From assembly GCF_018861755.1 (NCBI RefSeq), contig NZ_JAHLEF010000022.1, positions 1 through 64,000 of the forward strand: DNA of 64,000 bases, written 5' to 3'. Source of the DNA: Clostridium sp. CF012 (GTDB lineage: Bacteria > Bacillota > Clostridia > Clostridiales > Clostridiaceae). Below are positions 25,620 through 34,864 of the stretch, piece by piece. Under the pieces are notes generated by a model. The model was given only the letters and a program-made list of their open reading frames with translations. It searched no databases and had not been told where the DNA came from. The translations under genes and the position numbers were made by a program. Numbering within the stretch: the stretch's first letter is position 1; the number at the start of each line of letters is the position of its first letter.

Positions 25620-27348
25620 TCATATTCACCTCATATTCAGCACTGTTTTTTGTTTCTTCTACTAATATATTTGAGTTATTTCCTTTCTTGGTTATAGCTG
25701 TCATTGCTAACCCTGTCTCCTCAGATAATATATTCATAACTACTGGAAGACAAAAGCCGCCCTGGCATCTTCCCATACCTGCTCTTACTCTTCTCTTAAT
25801 TCCATCTACTGTATATACTGGTACTATGGAGTTAATTACATCTATTACTTCACCCTTACTTGTTCCCTCACATCTACAAACAATTTCACCATAGTAAGGA
25901 TTTTCTTTAATTATTTTGCTTCTGGTTTCATAGTCCATCTTACTTAAATCTGGAATAGCTTTTCTTCTAGGATTCCAGTTTTCTTTTGCCTTAACTTCCA
26001 TAACCTCTGATAAAACTTTGCAAGTTATCCTTTCTATTTCTTCTGCTATAGCAGGTGCTGAGGCAAAACCTGGAGATTGAATTCCAGCTGCATATACTAG
26101 ATTTCCAACGCATTCAGACCTTTCAATGACAAAATCCTCTTCATAAGTAGCAGCCCTTATGCCAGCGCAATAGGTAATTACATCAGAAGGACTAAAACCT
26201 TTTATTATAGGAAAATGTTTTTTCATTAGTGCATTTATATTATTCATGTTAGTTGTAAAATCTTCAGTAAAGGGTTGCTCGTAGGCATCTGGGCCAATTA
26301 ACACATTTCCATCTACTGTTTTTACTATTCCTCCGCCCTTAGTATTTCCCGCCGATAACGCTAAACTTGGTTTTGCTATAACTCCATTAATAAGTCTTCC
26401 CTTCTTTTTATCAAGAAAAATTATTTCTCCTTTTCTTGGGTGAATAGAAAAGAATTGATCGTCTACCATATCTGCGATTTTATCTGCAAAAACGCCAGCA
26501 GCATTAATAACTACTTTTGGAATTACAGTTCCCCTATTTGTTTCTACACCTATAATCTTTTCATTATTCTTCTTTATTGAAAGTACCACAGTATTAAGTG
26601 AAAATTCAGCACCATTCTCCACTGCATTTTCTGCATAAGCCACTGTCATCTTGTAGGGAGACGTTACTCCTGTAGTATCAAAATGAATAGCTCCAGCAAT
26701 TGGCACTGCAATATTGGGTTCTCTTTTAAGTACTTCTTCCGCTGATAAAAACCTGGCCCCAATTACCCCCATTTTTTTAGCTCGTATATTTAGCACAGGT
26801 TTCGACATTGCTAGCCATTTATTATCGTATAGAATACTAGAACCACATCTGATAACGGGTACATCCAACTCCTCAGAAATTCTAGTATACATTTGATTTC
26901 CTTTAACATTAAATATAGCTCTTTTAGACCCTATTCTACTTTCAATACCTGGATGAATCATGCCATCATTCCTAGAAGAAGCATGCATTGCCAAATCCTC
27001 TTCCTTGTCCACAAGTAAAATTGTAAGCTTCCATTTAGAAAGTTCTCTTGCTATAGAGGAGCCCGTTATTCCTCCACCAATTATTAGTACATCAAACTTT
27101 TTACCATCTAAAAATTTATCACAAAGTCTCGGTTTTCTCATTTTTGGTATTTCTAAATTATTAACCCTAAGTCTGTTTACTACACCTTTATAGCCTCTGT
27201 TTGTACACATTTTCCCTGCACTAATTAATTCATCCCAAGTTAAAACCATACCTTCTATCACAATAGAAGAATGCCATTCCCGAAGATGAACATCTAGAGA
27301 TACTTTTTTTCTTATCTCATTTTCAAGTCGACGCAAACTATTACTCAA
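25606..27348 (-). CDS. GlpA-like FAD dehydrogenase with BON-like N-terminus and BFD-type iron-sulfur tail
   Basis: The 580-residue protein has three parts. Residues about 1-75 (LRRLENEIRKKVSLDVHL ... MVLTWDELISAGKMC ... GYKGVVNRLRV) resemble a BON domain. A DAO-type FAD domain follows (DVLIIGGGITGSSIARELSK; SSRNDGMIHPGI). The C-terminal tail has a BFD-like [2Fe-2S] site (VCRCEGTSKGEVID and GMGRCQGGFC). The core resembles anaerobic glycerol-3-phosphate dehydrogenase GlpA. The start is a TTG with AAGGGGTG upstream; the GTG three codons earlier lies inside that site. It is the second gene of the operon after the GntR regulator. Confidence 0.85.
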   Translation of the reverse strand: MSNSLRRLENEIRKKVSLDVHLREWHSSIVIEGMVLTWDELISAGKMCTNRGYKGVVNRLRVNNLEIPKMRKPRLCDKFLDGKKFDVLIIGGGITGSSIARELSKWKLTILLVDKEEDLAMHASSRNDGMIHPGIESRIGSKRAIFNVKGNQMYTRISEELDVPVIRCGSSILYDNKWLAMSKPVLNIRAKKMGVIGARFLSAEEVLKREPNIAVPIAGAIHFDTTGVTSPYKMTVAYAENAVENGAEFSLNTVVLSIKKNNEKIIGVETNRGTVIPKVVINAAGVFADKIADMVDDQFFSIHPRKGEIIFLDKKKGRLINGVIAKPSLALSAGNTKGGGIVKTVDGNVLIGPDAYEQPFTEDFTTNMNNINALMKKHFPIIKGFSPSDVITYCAGIRAATYEEDFVIERSECVGNLVYAAGIQSPGFASAPAIAEEIERITCKVLSEVMEVKAKENWNPRRKAIPDLSKMDYETRSKIIKENPYYGEIVCRCEGTSKGEVIDVINSIVPVYTVDGIKRRVRAGMGRCQGGFCLPVVMNILSEETGLAMTAITKKGNNSNILVEETKNSAEYEVNMNEEI

Positions 27349-27366
27349 AATAATCACCCCTTAACA

Positions 27367-27380
27367 TTAGGACGTCCGAA
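27367..27380. promoter_or_regulatory. Palindrome before the GlpA-like gene, candidate GntR operator
   Basis: TTAGGACGTCCGAA has an 8-base perfect core (GGACGTCC) with near-symmetric flanks. It lies about 20 bases before the GlpA-like start in the 86-base gap after the regulator gene. GntR/HutC-type operators are short palindromes of this size, but this core is not the usual GGTnTAnACC. Confidence 0.35.
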
Positions 27381-27434
27381 CCTCTCACCCTAATCATAAG
27401 TATATGAATGTTTTAAATATTTTACAACCTATTT

Positions 27435-28157
27435 TTATAAGTTTTCTATAGGAAAAGAATATATATTTTCTGGAACAATAAAATTCAAATAGAAAAATGG
27501 CTCTTCAAGACCATCAATATAAATCCATCTCTGCATATTCAAAAGTTTTATATTTTTTTCTAACCTAAGTTCCTCAATTTCTTGTTTTGTTGGTATTTTG
27601 AGTTCAATAATTTGATTTACCTTCACAATATTAAGTTTCAAATCCTCAATTATGATTTTTGCCACAGATCCACTAAGGTCATATTTATTAAGCGCCTCTT
27701 TATATTCATCTTTAAAATAAGAATGCTCCACAGCAATAGGTATACCCTCTGCATACCTTATCCTTTTCATATAATAGCAGTCCTTCACTTCTTTCCACTT
27801 CATAATATTCAAAAGTTTTTTATCTGGTGTAATTGTTCTGTTATCCACAATAATATTCTTTTGATTTATCCCTCGAGCTTTTAATGAGAATGATAAACTT
27901 ATAAGCGGTTCAAATCCCAGCGATGGCTGTACTCTACCTACAAAAGTACCTATTCCCTGTTTCTTATACAAATAGCCTTGATTTTCAAGTAAGGATACAG
28001 CCTGCCTTACAGTAGCTCTACCAACCTTGTAATCCTCCATAAGTTTTATTTCTGTGGGAATTTGAGAATCTATCTCCCAGGTGCCTTCTTTAATCTTACT
28101 AGTTAATTCTTCCTTAAGTTGTATGTATAATGGAACATGCATCTCTCTATCTAACAC
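27435..28157 (-). CDS. GntR/HutC-family transcriptional regulator with UTRA domain
   Basis: The 240-residue regulator has an N-terminal winged helix (PLYIQLKEELTSKIKEG; IPTEIKLMEDYKVGRATVRQAVSLLENQGYLYKKQGIGTFV in part) and a C-terminal UTRA ligand domain (about 95-235) that usually binds a phosphorylated sugar. It heads the operon of flavoenzymes and kinase and is the likely local regulator. The GTG at 28157 is preferred because AGGAA lies nine bases upstream; the GTG three codons earlier abuts that site. Confidence 0.85.
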   Translation of the reverse strand: MLDREMHVPLYIQLKEELTSKIKEGTWEIDSQIPTEIKLMEDYKVGRATVRQAVSLLENQGYLYKKQGIGTFVGRVQPSLGFEPLISLSFSLKARGINQKNIIVDNRTITPDKKLLNIMKWKEVKDCYYMKRIRYAEGIPIAVEHSYFKDEYKEALNKYDLSGSVAKIIIEDLKLNIVKVNQIIELKIPTKQEIEELRLEKNIKLLNMQRWIYIDGLEEPFFYLNFIVPENIYSFPIENL

Positions 28158-28181
28158 TATATTCACTTCCTATATTTAGTA

Positions 28182-28200
28182 CCACCCACGTGGCAGTGGC
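28182..28200. promoter_or_regulatory. GC-rich palindromic site before the GntR gene
   Basis: The core CCACGTGG is perfectly symmetric and extends to a 14-base sequence (TGCCACGTGGGTGG on the minus strand) identical to part of the MATE terminator. It lies 25 bases before the GntR start, where self-regulation by the regulator would be expected. Confidence 0.35.
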
Positions 28201-28341
28201 ATCTTATTAACACTTATTTTCACTATATAATTATAGCATAAATCAACCCCATTATCTGTAACATTTCTATAATATTCGGAATAAAATGGAAGTGGAAGTT
28301 TTTTTATTACTTAAAGATAAGTAAAAAGGGGTGTATTAATT

Positions 28342-28614
28342 TTGGAAAATAATAATCAAATTCAAGTTAGGGATGTCAATGATCAACCAATGGTTTTGGG
28401 AGATTGGATAATTACATTTTTATTGCTTGCAATACCTTTTGTGAACATAATCTTATTATTTGTTTGGGCATTTGGAAAGGATGTAAACAAGAGTAAGAAA
28501 ACCTATTGTCAAGCTGAATTAATTGTGTTAGCATTTGTACTTATATTATATCTTGCGTTTTTCGGTGCATTTTTTGCAAGTATGATGAATGGTTTTGATT
28601 CTTTTAATTTATAA
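28342..28614 (+). CDS. Small two-helix membrane protein, unknown
   Basis: This 90-residue protein has a polar N-terminus (MENNNQIQVRDVNDQPM) and two transmembrane helices at about 22-42 and 60-82, separated by a short basic segment (GKDVNKSKKTYCQ). The start is a TTG 13 bases after AAAAGGGG. I do not recognise a named family, although helix sequences such as DWIITFLLLAIPFVNIILLF occur in many clostridial small proteins. It is a single-gene unit with its own terminator. Confidence 0.65.
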   Translation: MENNNQIQVRDVNDQPMVLGDWIITFLLLAIPFVNIILLFVWAFGKDVNKSKKTYCQAELIVLAFVLILYLAFFGAFFASMMNGFDSFNL

Positions 28615-28646
28615 AAAAAGGAGATAATTAAAATTATCTCCTTTTT
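28615..28646. terminator. Terminator of the small membrane protein
   Basis: A perfect 15-bp stem with an AA centre has T and A runs on both sides and begins directly after the stop codon. Confidence 0.7.
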
Positions 28647-28756
28647 CTGTAATCATTCGAGTATCAAGCATTTATCTATCCTGCTTGATTTCATCAGCTC
28701 TTCAATTATTAAATCAATAAATTTTTCTCTATACATATTTTTCCCATACACACACT

Positions 28757-30421
28757 TTACATCTCTATGTCCTTCCATGACTCCTTAAAGCTAATTTTCC
28801 AAAGTACTACATTAACTATCAAAAGCACCACTACATAAATTCCAACAAATATTATATTATTTCTAATAGCTATATGAATTAAAGCAAATACTCCAAGCAC
28901 CAAACCTGTGACTATGGATGGTATTATAAGCTTACCACTATCTGTTGTAGCAAACTTTATACTAAAGGGCAATGCCTTATCTGATACTTTAAAATACACT
29001 AATGATGATATTAAAAGAACTAAAAACATTACTATTAAGTCAATAATTATTGATGGACCTTTTAATATTGTGAACACTATAGCCTCTAATATAAATATCG
29101 GCATTATTAGTTTGAATATAGCTCCTTTTACTGCCCCTTTTAATATTACTCCCGGATTTTCTATGGGTAATACCTTGTATATAAACGCCCCCTTATAATT
29201 ATCACTATTATTAATAAACGCTGTAGAAAAGCATAGCAGAAATATACTTATATACATTAATAAATGAATTTTCCCATCATAGCCAGTTTGAATATTATTC
29301 ATAAAGGATTCACCATTTCCGTTATCTATAAAGATAAATAGTATTGGCATAAATAAAGCCATTGCTAGAGACGGATACACCTTAAGCTTCAAATTCCTTT
29401 CTGTTGATATCATGTTTTGAGTGAATTTAAACATACTCTTTTCAATTTTATTCCTGCAAACGATTCTAGCTATAAATTCTTGAATATTTTCACTTCTCTT
29501 ACTTACAGCCCCACCATTTTCATTTAATTTTTGAAGGTTCTTTTCAAAATAAGGTACTACTTTTTCAATGTAAAGTGCCATTAGGATAATAGGTCCGAGT
29601 ATTGCAAGTGTACACAAAAATATTAAAAATGGCTCATTATTCCCATCGATATATATTCCAAAGGGTGATGCAAACCACATGGATGGAAGTAGAGCGTGGT
29701 AAAATTTAGGTATATATTCAACATTCATATTTTTAAGATTAAAAACCCTAGCACCCAATTGATACCCAAATGCAAAGAGAAAGGCTAATAGTATTTGAAA
29801 ATAGTTTATTATATCCTTCAGTTTTTCTCCATCAAAAAACTTTAAAACAACGGTATATAAAAGTGCTGTAAAAGCTATAACTATTAATACTATAAGTATG
29901 TTTTCCAGAGCAAATAACACAAAAAACAAAGCTCCATATTTTAATGTACCAATCACTAGGGGAATCAAATTTAGTGACAATGATAAACCCATTAAATAAA
30001 TACATATATGAGTAGTTTTTGCTGCATTAAATGTCTTACTATCAATGGGTTTAGGTAATAATATATTTTTCTCTTTTACATCTAAGAGCACTGCAGAAAA
30101 ATCAGATATCATAAGAGAAATCATCATAAATAGGTTTATCCCTATTACAATATTAGTAGATATCATAGCTGGCATGTTACCCGTCATTATGAGTCCAATA
30201 AAGATACTTATAAATAAATTAAAAAGCAATAAGAATAGATAGTTATTGTTTCCCTTATTCTCATCTGTTTTTTTATTATTTCCCATAACAGTACTTACTC
30301 TACGACCATCCATTGTTAGTTTTAGTTGCAGGATTATTCTCATAGTCTTATAGTTAACCCCTGATCTTTTATATAACCATTGAAATTTATCTAATATCTT
30401 AAGTATGGTGAAATTCTTCAT
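28757..30421 (-). CDS. ABC exporter permease
   Basis: The 554-residue membrane protein has about twelve hydrophobic helices in two groups (about 70-270 and 360-550) and no ATPase motif. It partners the ATPase gene that ends three bases before its start, within a translationally coupled pair. The start MKNFTILKILDK follows GAGGTG. The family corresponds to the putative ABC exporters of Firmicutes (large permeases with a polar linker); the substrate is unknown. Confidence 0.8.
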   Translation of the reverse strand: MKNFTILKILDKFQWLYKRSGVNYKTMRIILQLKLTMDGRRVSTVMGNNKKTDENKGNNNYLFLLLFNLFISIFIGLIMTGNMPAMISTNIVIGINLFMMISLMISDFSAVLLDVKEKNILLPKPIDSKTFNAAKTTHICIYLMGLSLSLNLIPLVIGTLKYGALFFVLFALENILIVLIVIAFTALLYTVVLKFFDGEKLKDIINYFQILLAFLFAFGYQLGARVFNLKNMNVEYIPKFYHALLPSMWFASPFGIYIDGNNEPFLIFLCTLAILGPIILMALYIEKVVPYFEKNLQKLNENGGAVSKRSENIQEFIARIVCRNKIEKSMFKFTQNMISTERNLKLKVYPSLAMALFMPILFIFIDNGNGESFMNNIQTGYDGKIHLLMYISIFLLCFSTAFINNSDNYKGAFIYKVLPIENPGVILKGAVKGAIFKLIMPIFILEAIVFTILKGPSIIIDLIVMFLVLLISSLVYFKVSDKALPFSIKFATTDSGKLIIPSIVTGLVLGVFALIHIAIRNNIIFVGIYVVVLLIVNVVLWKISFKESWKDIEM

Positions 30422-30423
30422 AA

Positions 30424-31209
30424 TTACACCTCGCAAACCAAAGAAACAAATTCATCAGCAATGACTTCATGATCATTGAAGCCTGTTAGCTGATTGAATA
30501 TTTCTTCAAGTGAACCTTCCTTCTGATTATTCTTAAGCTCTTCAAAGCTACCATCCGCAACTATTCGTCCATTATTTAAAAGTAATATCCTATCACTTAC
30601 CTTCTCTACAACATCCATTATATGAGAAGAATAAAATATTGTTTTTCCTTGCTTTGCAAGAGTCTTCATAACCTCTTTAAACACCATAACACTATTAGCA
30701 TCTAGTCCACTTAAAGGCTCATCAAAAAATAATATATCCGGATTATGAATCAAACTACATATTATAAGTAGCTTTTGCTTCATACCTTTTGAATATGAGG
30801 ATATTCTTGCATTTATAACAACCTTAATTCCAAATAAGTCCATCATCCTTTTCGCTCTCTCAATAAGTTTTTCCTCCTCTAATCCATATATTTCACCTAA
30901 AAAACTTATATACTCAGAAGCAGTTAAGTTTTCATATATATCTGCAAACTCTGGTACGTAACCTATTTTCTTTTTATATTCTATGCTTCCGTCACTTATA
31001 TCTTGTCCTAGTATTTCTACTGTCCCCTCATATCCTTCTAAAATCCCTAGCATTATTTTTATAGTTGTACTTTTACCAGCACCATTAGTCCCTATATATC
31101 CTATTATCTGCCCTCTAGGAATTTCTAAATTTATTCCATTAAGCACCTTAGTACTCCCATAGCTCATATATAAATCTTTAATTGATATTATGCTTTCTGA
31201 ATTTCCCAT
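30424..31209 (-). CDS. ABC exporter ATP-binding subunit
   Basis: The 261-residue ATPase has Walker A GTNGAGKST, Q-loop YVPEFADIYENLTASEY, signature YSKGMKQKL, Walker B IHNPDILFFDEP, D-loop SGLD and H-switch YSSHIMD. It is of the CcmA/NatA type used by ABC-2-like exporters for drugs, peptides or lipids. GGAGGGT precedes the ATG. The pair is a two-gene operon with the permease. Confidence 0.9.
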   Translation of the reverse strand: MGNSESIISIKDLYMSYGSTKVLNGINLEIPRGQIIGYIGTNGAGKSTTIKIMLGILEGYEGTVEILGQDISDGSIEYKKKIGYVPEFADIYENLTASEYISFLGEIYGLEEEKLIERAKRMMDLFGIKVVINARISSYSKGMKQKLLIICSLIHNPDILFFDEPLSGLDANSVMVFKEVMKTLAKQGKTIFYSSHIMDVVEKVSDRILLLNNGRIVADGSFEELKNNQKEGSLEEIFNQLTGFNDHEVIADEFVSLVCEV

Positions 31210-31282
31210 TTTACCCTCCTAATCTCTAGTTCTTCATTAATCGAGACCCACATATAATAAAATAATGAATCTATAGCCATAA

Positions 31283-32830
31283 TTATATGAATCTATCTAT
31301 TAAAAACCCATATTGAATAATACCTTTTGTTTTAAGCCTAGGACATGTTAGGAATTTCCAGAAGCTATCCGTCATTTCTGCTTTAATAAGTGGGGTAACA
31401 AAATTTTCTCTCCTCTTTTCAAGTACCTCCTTGTCTTCCGCACTAAATCCACATAGATTGAATCCAATATCACTTACACTTGAAGATATATAAATTGTTC
31501 CAAATTCATCAGTTATAGAAACTGAATCACAACCTAATTCACTCTTAATGGTATCTAGATCACTTTGCTTAAGCTCTCTATCAATATCAATTTTTTGAAG
31601 ATGTTTACCAATTTCTAATAAAGATTCTACATTAATTGTTCTTTCGGATATTTTTTCTTGAAGGTATGAACTTTCTCCTAATGCTTCATTAGCTAAAGTA
31701 TCCATTGCTATAAGTGAATTACTCACCTCCTGTGAAGAGGCACTTATCTGTTGGCTAACAGCGGAAGTCCTTTCCGTAATAGCTGCAAGAATTTCTATAT
31801 AGCCCTTAATTTTCTGGTTATTTTCACATAGCGTTTCATTTGTTTTTTTAACTTCTTTAAACTCATTTGATACAGTGTCTATAATTTCATATATAGCAGA
31901 CAATGCTGAAATAGTATCCTTTGTAATATTAGTTCCTATTTCAGTTTTTATCTGAACTTCATCCATCATTTTTCGTGATGTGGTTATATCCTCTTGGATG
32001 CCCTTTGTTACATGAATAATATTAGTTCCAGCCTCTTTCGCTTGATCTGCAAGTTTTTTCACTTCACCCGCAACTACCGCAAACCCTCTACCACTTTCCC
32101 CTGCTCTAGCTGCTTCAATAGCTGCATTTAGTGCGAGTAAATTAGTTTGATCAGCTATTTCTAAAATCGAGTCAACAATATTATCTATTCCAGAGGATTT
32201 TTTTTCTAGCCCATCAGAAATTTTCACAACATTATCTACTGCTGTTTTTATCTCGAGCATTTGATTATTCATTGACTTAGATGCTTGATTGCAGCTTTCA
32301 ACTTGCAAATTAGCCTTTTGGCTAACTTGATATGCCTTATCAACTTTATCACTTTGACCATTGACATTAGAAACAATTTTTTCAAGTAAATTAGATATTT
32401 CCATTACTTTTGCTTTCTGATTGCCCATGTCACTGGCTACATCACTTATAGCCCCTGATATTTCGACCGAGGCCTCCTTAAGCTGCGAAGAAATTGTAAC
32501 TAGACTTTTCATAACTCTAATAACTTGGCACGAAGAAACTAATAGTGATCTGTTTAAATTAGCCATAAATTCGACTAATTTTTTAACGATAGATGGTGTT
32601 TTTTCTGTCAATGTCAATGAATCACTTTTTGCAGCTTTTACCAAATCTATTTCTGTCTTTGTGTTGTATTCCTTTGAGCTTCCAGAAGAGCCTATTATTT
32701 GATAAATAATAAAATTAGCTATGACTCCTAAAAATAAGAACAGGCTTGCTAATAGTGTATTTAGAAAAAAGATAGTAATTGTCTCTATTACAATAATACA
32801 GTTTAAAATAAGTACTATTTTTTTTGTCAT
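31283..32830 (-). CDS. Membrane chemoreceptor with an unusual C-terminal sensor-like domain
   Basis: This 515-residue protein has two transmembrane helices in its first 45 residues with almost no extracellular loop. A methyl-accepting signalling hairpin (about 105-400) follows, carrying [24 protein letters not shown]. About 115 further residues come after the signalling domain ([28 protein letters not shown] and [17 protein letters not shown]). That tail has a GAF/cache-like strand pattern ([10 protein letters not shown]). Sensing is therefore probably intracellular and C-terminal. The ATG follows GGAG by eight bases. Confidence 0.85.
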   Translation of the reverse strand: MTKKIVLILNCIIVIETITIFFLNTLLASLFLFLGVIANFIIYQIIGSSGSSKEYNTKTEIDLVKAAKSDSLTLTEKTPSIVKKLVEFMANLNRSLLVSSCQVIRVMKSLVTISSQLKEASVEISGAISDVASDMGNQKAKVMEISNLLEKIVSNVNGQSDKVDKAYQVSQKANLQVESCNQASKSMNNQMLEIKTAVDNVVKISDGLEKKSSGIDNIVDSILEIADQTNLLALNAAIEAARAGESGRGFAVVAGEVKKLADQAKEAGTNIIHVTKGIQEDITTSRKMMDEVQIKTEIGTNITKDTISALSAIYEIIDTVSNEFKEVKKTNETLCENNQKIKGYIEILAAITERTSAVSQQISASSQEVSNSLIAMDTLANEALGESSYLQEKISERTINVESLLEIGKHLQKIDIDRELKQSDLDTIKSELGCDSVSITDEFGTIYISSSVSDIGFNLCGFSAEDKEVLEKRRENFVTPLIKAEMTDSFWKFLTCPRLKTKGIIQYGFLIDRFI

Positions 32831-33022
32831 AATAAACACTCCTTTTGTAGTTTAATAGAAATTGACTTACAAATTGCTTTGTGCAAAGTAGGACTGCTAC
32901 AATTTCTAATGAAATATTATATCAATAATTAAAGTAATTCGATACAAACCATAATTTCCCTTCAAGAAACCTTATTTATTTCAATTTTATTACTTTACAA
33001 AATTGGTATTTTATTTCAAAGG

Positions 33023-33161
33023 AGCGCAATTGTTATTGTTAATTCAATGATAATGCGCTATTATTATTATACATATTAGGAAAAATACTAAAGTAGCCTA
33101 TGATATAATAATGCTTAATTACCCTCTCTATATTTAAATTGAAAAATTTAAATATAGAGAG
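33023..33161. repeat. Two hairpins between the chemoreceptor and GNAT genes
   Basis: The 389-base gap contains an AGCGCA/TGCGCT hairpin with a wobble-rich upper stem (33023-33059) and a perfect 16-bp hairpin (33124-33139 with 33146-33161). The second lies just after a TATAAT box at 33104-33109, so it would be in the GNAT leader or act as an operator. Neither has a terminator T run. Confidence 0.5.
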
Positions 33162-33219
33162 CAGCACGTATATAGAAATATTACTGTTACAATTGAGAAA
33201 TTAGAGGGAGCTGGTTTAA

Positions 33220-33753
33220 ATGAAAAAAATGTATTTAAAAAATGGGAAAGAAGCGATTATAAGAGAGGCTTCAAAAGAAGATGCAAAGATCATGATAGAT
33301 TTTTATAATCTAGTTGGTGGAGAAACAGATTTTCTTTCCTTTGGGAAAAATGAATTTGTGAGAAATTTAAATGAGTATGAGAATTTTTTAGAAAATACCC
33401 GCAAAGAAGATAATTCAATAATATTGCTTGCAGAAATTGATCATAAGATAATTGGTATAGCCACAATTAATTCTAGTCCTAAATCTAGATTTAAGCACGT
33501 AGGCGAATTTGGAATAGTTATAGCAGTGCAATATTGTGATCTAGGACTAGGCAGGAAAATTATAGATTATCTTATAGAGTGGGCAAATGGAAATGGCGTC
33601 ACTAAAAAAATAAGCCTTGTGACTAGTGAAAATAATTATAGAGCCATGGAGTTATATAAAAAAGTTGGATTTGAAGTCGAAGGTATACTTCAAAAAGATA
33701 ATTATGTAAATGAAGTTTATGGTAATACAATTATGATGGGGTTGATTCTTTAA
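33220..33753 (+). CDS. GNAT-family N-acetyltransferase
   Basis: The 177-residue acetyl-CoA-dependent transferase has the core strand pair VGEFGIVIAVQYCDLGLGRKI, where the Q/L-G-x-G-R/K acetyl-CoA loop is recognisable, and the C-terminal NNYRAMELYKKVGFEVEG block. It is of the general RimI/YhhY-like type that acetylates small amines or protein N-termini; the acceptor is unknown. AGAGGGAG precedes the ATG. It is a single-gene unit. Confidence 0.85.
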   Translation: MKKMYLKNGKEAIIREASKEDAKIMIDFYNLVGGETDFLSFGKNEFVRNLNEYENFLENTRKEDNSIILLAEIDHKIIGIATINSSPKSRFKHVGEFGIVIAVQYCDLGLGRKIIDYLIEWANGNGVTKKISLVTSENNYRAMELYKKVGFEVEGILQKDNYVNEVYGNTIMMGLIL

Positions 33754-33770
33754 AAAATGAATTCAACTTT

Positions 33771-33814
33771 AAAATAGAGGTAGGGGATAAATATTTATCC
33801 CCTACCTCTATTTT
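33771..33814. terminator. Bidirectional terminator
   Basis: A perfect 44-base palindrome (22 bp per arm) with flanking A and T runs lies between the convergent GNAT and YitT genes. Confidence 0.75.
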
Positions 33815-33834
33815 CGTAAAGTACATTAACTGTT

Positions 33835-34695
33835 CTATATTAAATCATTCTTAAACCCCTTTCCCCTTACTTCAGATGCATCAACTGTTATCATAAAAGC
33901 ATCCTTGTCTATTTCTTTAACAATTAATTTTAATCCAGGGATCTCATGGAGTGGCACTGTGCAAAATAATATTTTTTCATGCTTACCAGTATATGCCCCT
34001 TCCCCATATAAATAAGTAACTCCTCTATGCATTTTATACAAGATTTCGCTACAAATTTCTTTTTCTTTTGCAGTAATAATAAGGACTAATTTTTGTGTTC
34101 CAATTCCAATTATTATTCTATCAGTAACTTCAGCGGTTATGAACATAGCTGCTATAGTATATAGCGCACTGGTTACTCCAAAAAAGAATGTAGCGATACT
34201 AACAATTACAATATTTATACAAAAGGATATTTGTCCTATTTTAAAGTTATCATGCTTCACTTTTATAAGTGCTGAAATAATATTGACTCCTCCTGCGGAC
34301 CCGTGATTGCTGAATACTATTCCTATGCCAATTCCGTTTAGTGCTCCACCGTATAAACATAATAACAAGGTATCCGTTGTATTAATTACACCTTTTAGTG
34401 GAGCTGTTAAAATTAAAAACAGTGAAAATGAGATTGTACCTATAAATGTAAGAATAGTAAATCGTTCGTTAAGAAATTTATAGCTTAGAAATAATAATGG
34501 AATATTTAATAATAAAATCGAATATCCAGCGGGAAAGTCAAATAAATATTGAATAATTAAAGCTATACCGGAAGCGCCACCACTTAAAAGTTTTGCTTTG
34601 GATATAAACAGATTAATAGCAAGTGAAGATATCAAACTTCCTACTACTATTAAAAAAATATTCTTAATGATGCTTTTGTTTAAATATTTAGGCAT
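33835..34695 (-). CDS. YitT-family membrane protein (DUF161 + DUF2179)
   Basis: The 286-residue protein has five or six transmembrane helices in the first 200 residues (ISSLAINLFISKAKLLSGGASG; NHGSAGGVNIISALIKV) and a cytoplasmic DUF2179 domain (MHRGVTYLYGEGAYTGKHEKILFCTV and IKEIDKDAFMITVDASEVRGKGF). Firmicutes carry several copies of this family, and its function is still unclear. AGGGTGG precedes the ATG. Confidence 0.9.
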   Translation of the reverse strand: MPKYLNKSIIKNIFLIVVGSLISSLAINLFISKAKLLSGGASGIALIIQYLFDFPAGYSILLLNIPLLFLSYKFLNERFTILTFIGTISFSLFLILTAPLKGVINTTDTLLLCLYGGALNGIGIGIVFSNHGSAGGVNIISALIKVKHDNFKIGQISFCINIVIVSIATFFFGVTSALYTIAAMFITAEVTDRIIIGIGTQKLVLIITAKEKEICSEILYKMHRGVTYLYGEGAYTGKHEKILFCTVPLHEIPGLKLIVKEIDKDAFMITVDASEVRGKGFKNDLI

Positions 34696-34864
34696 TCCGT
34701 TTCCACCCTTCGAATAAAATCTACTTTTCAGACTCTTATAATATTTTTTTCATATTTATTTGTGAAAACACAATGAATATTAACCTACTTCTTATATAGT
34801 GCCACAACAGTATCATATTGTGAAGGGTTATTGTTGTAAAATACCTAGACCTTTTTTATTGAAA

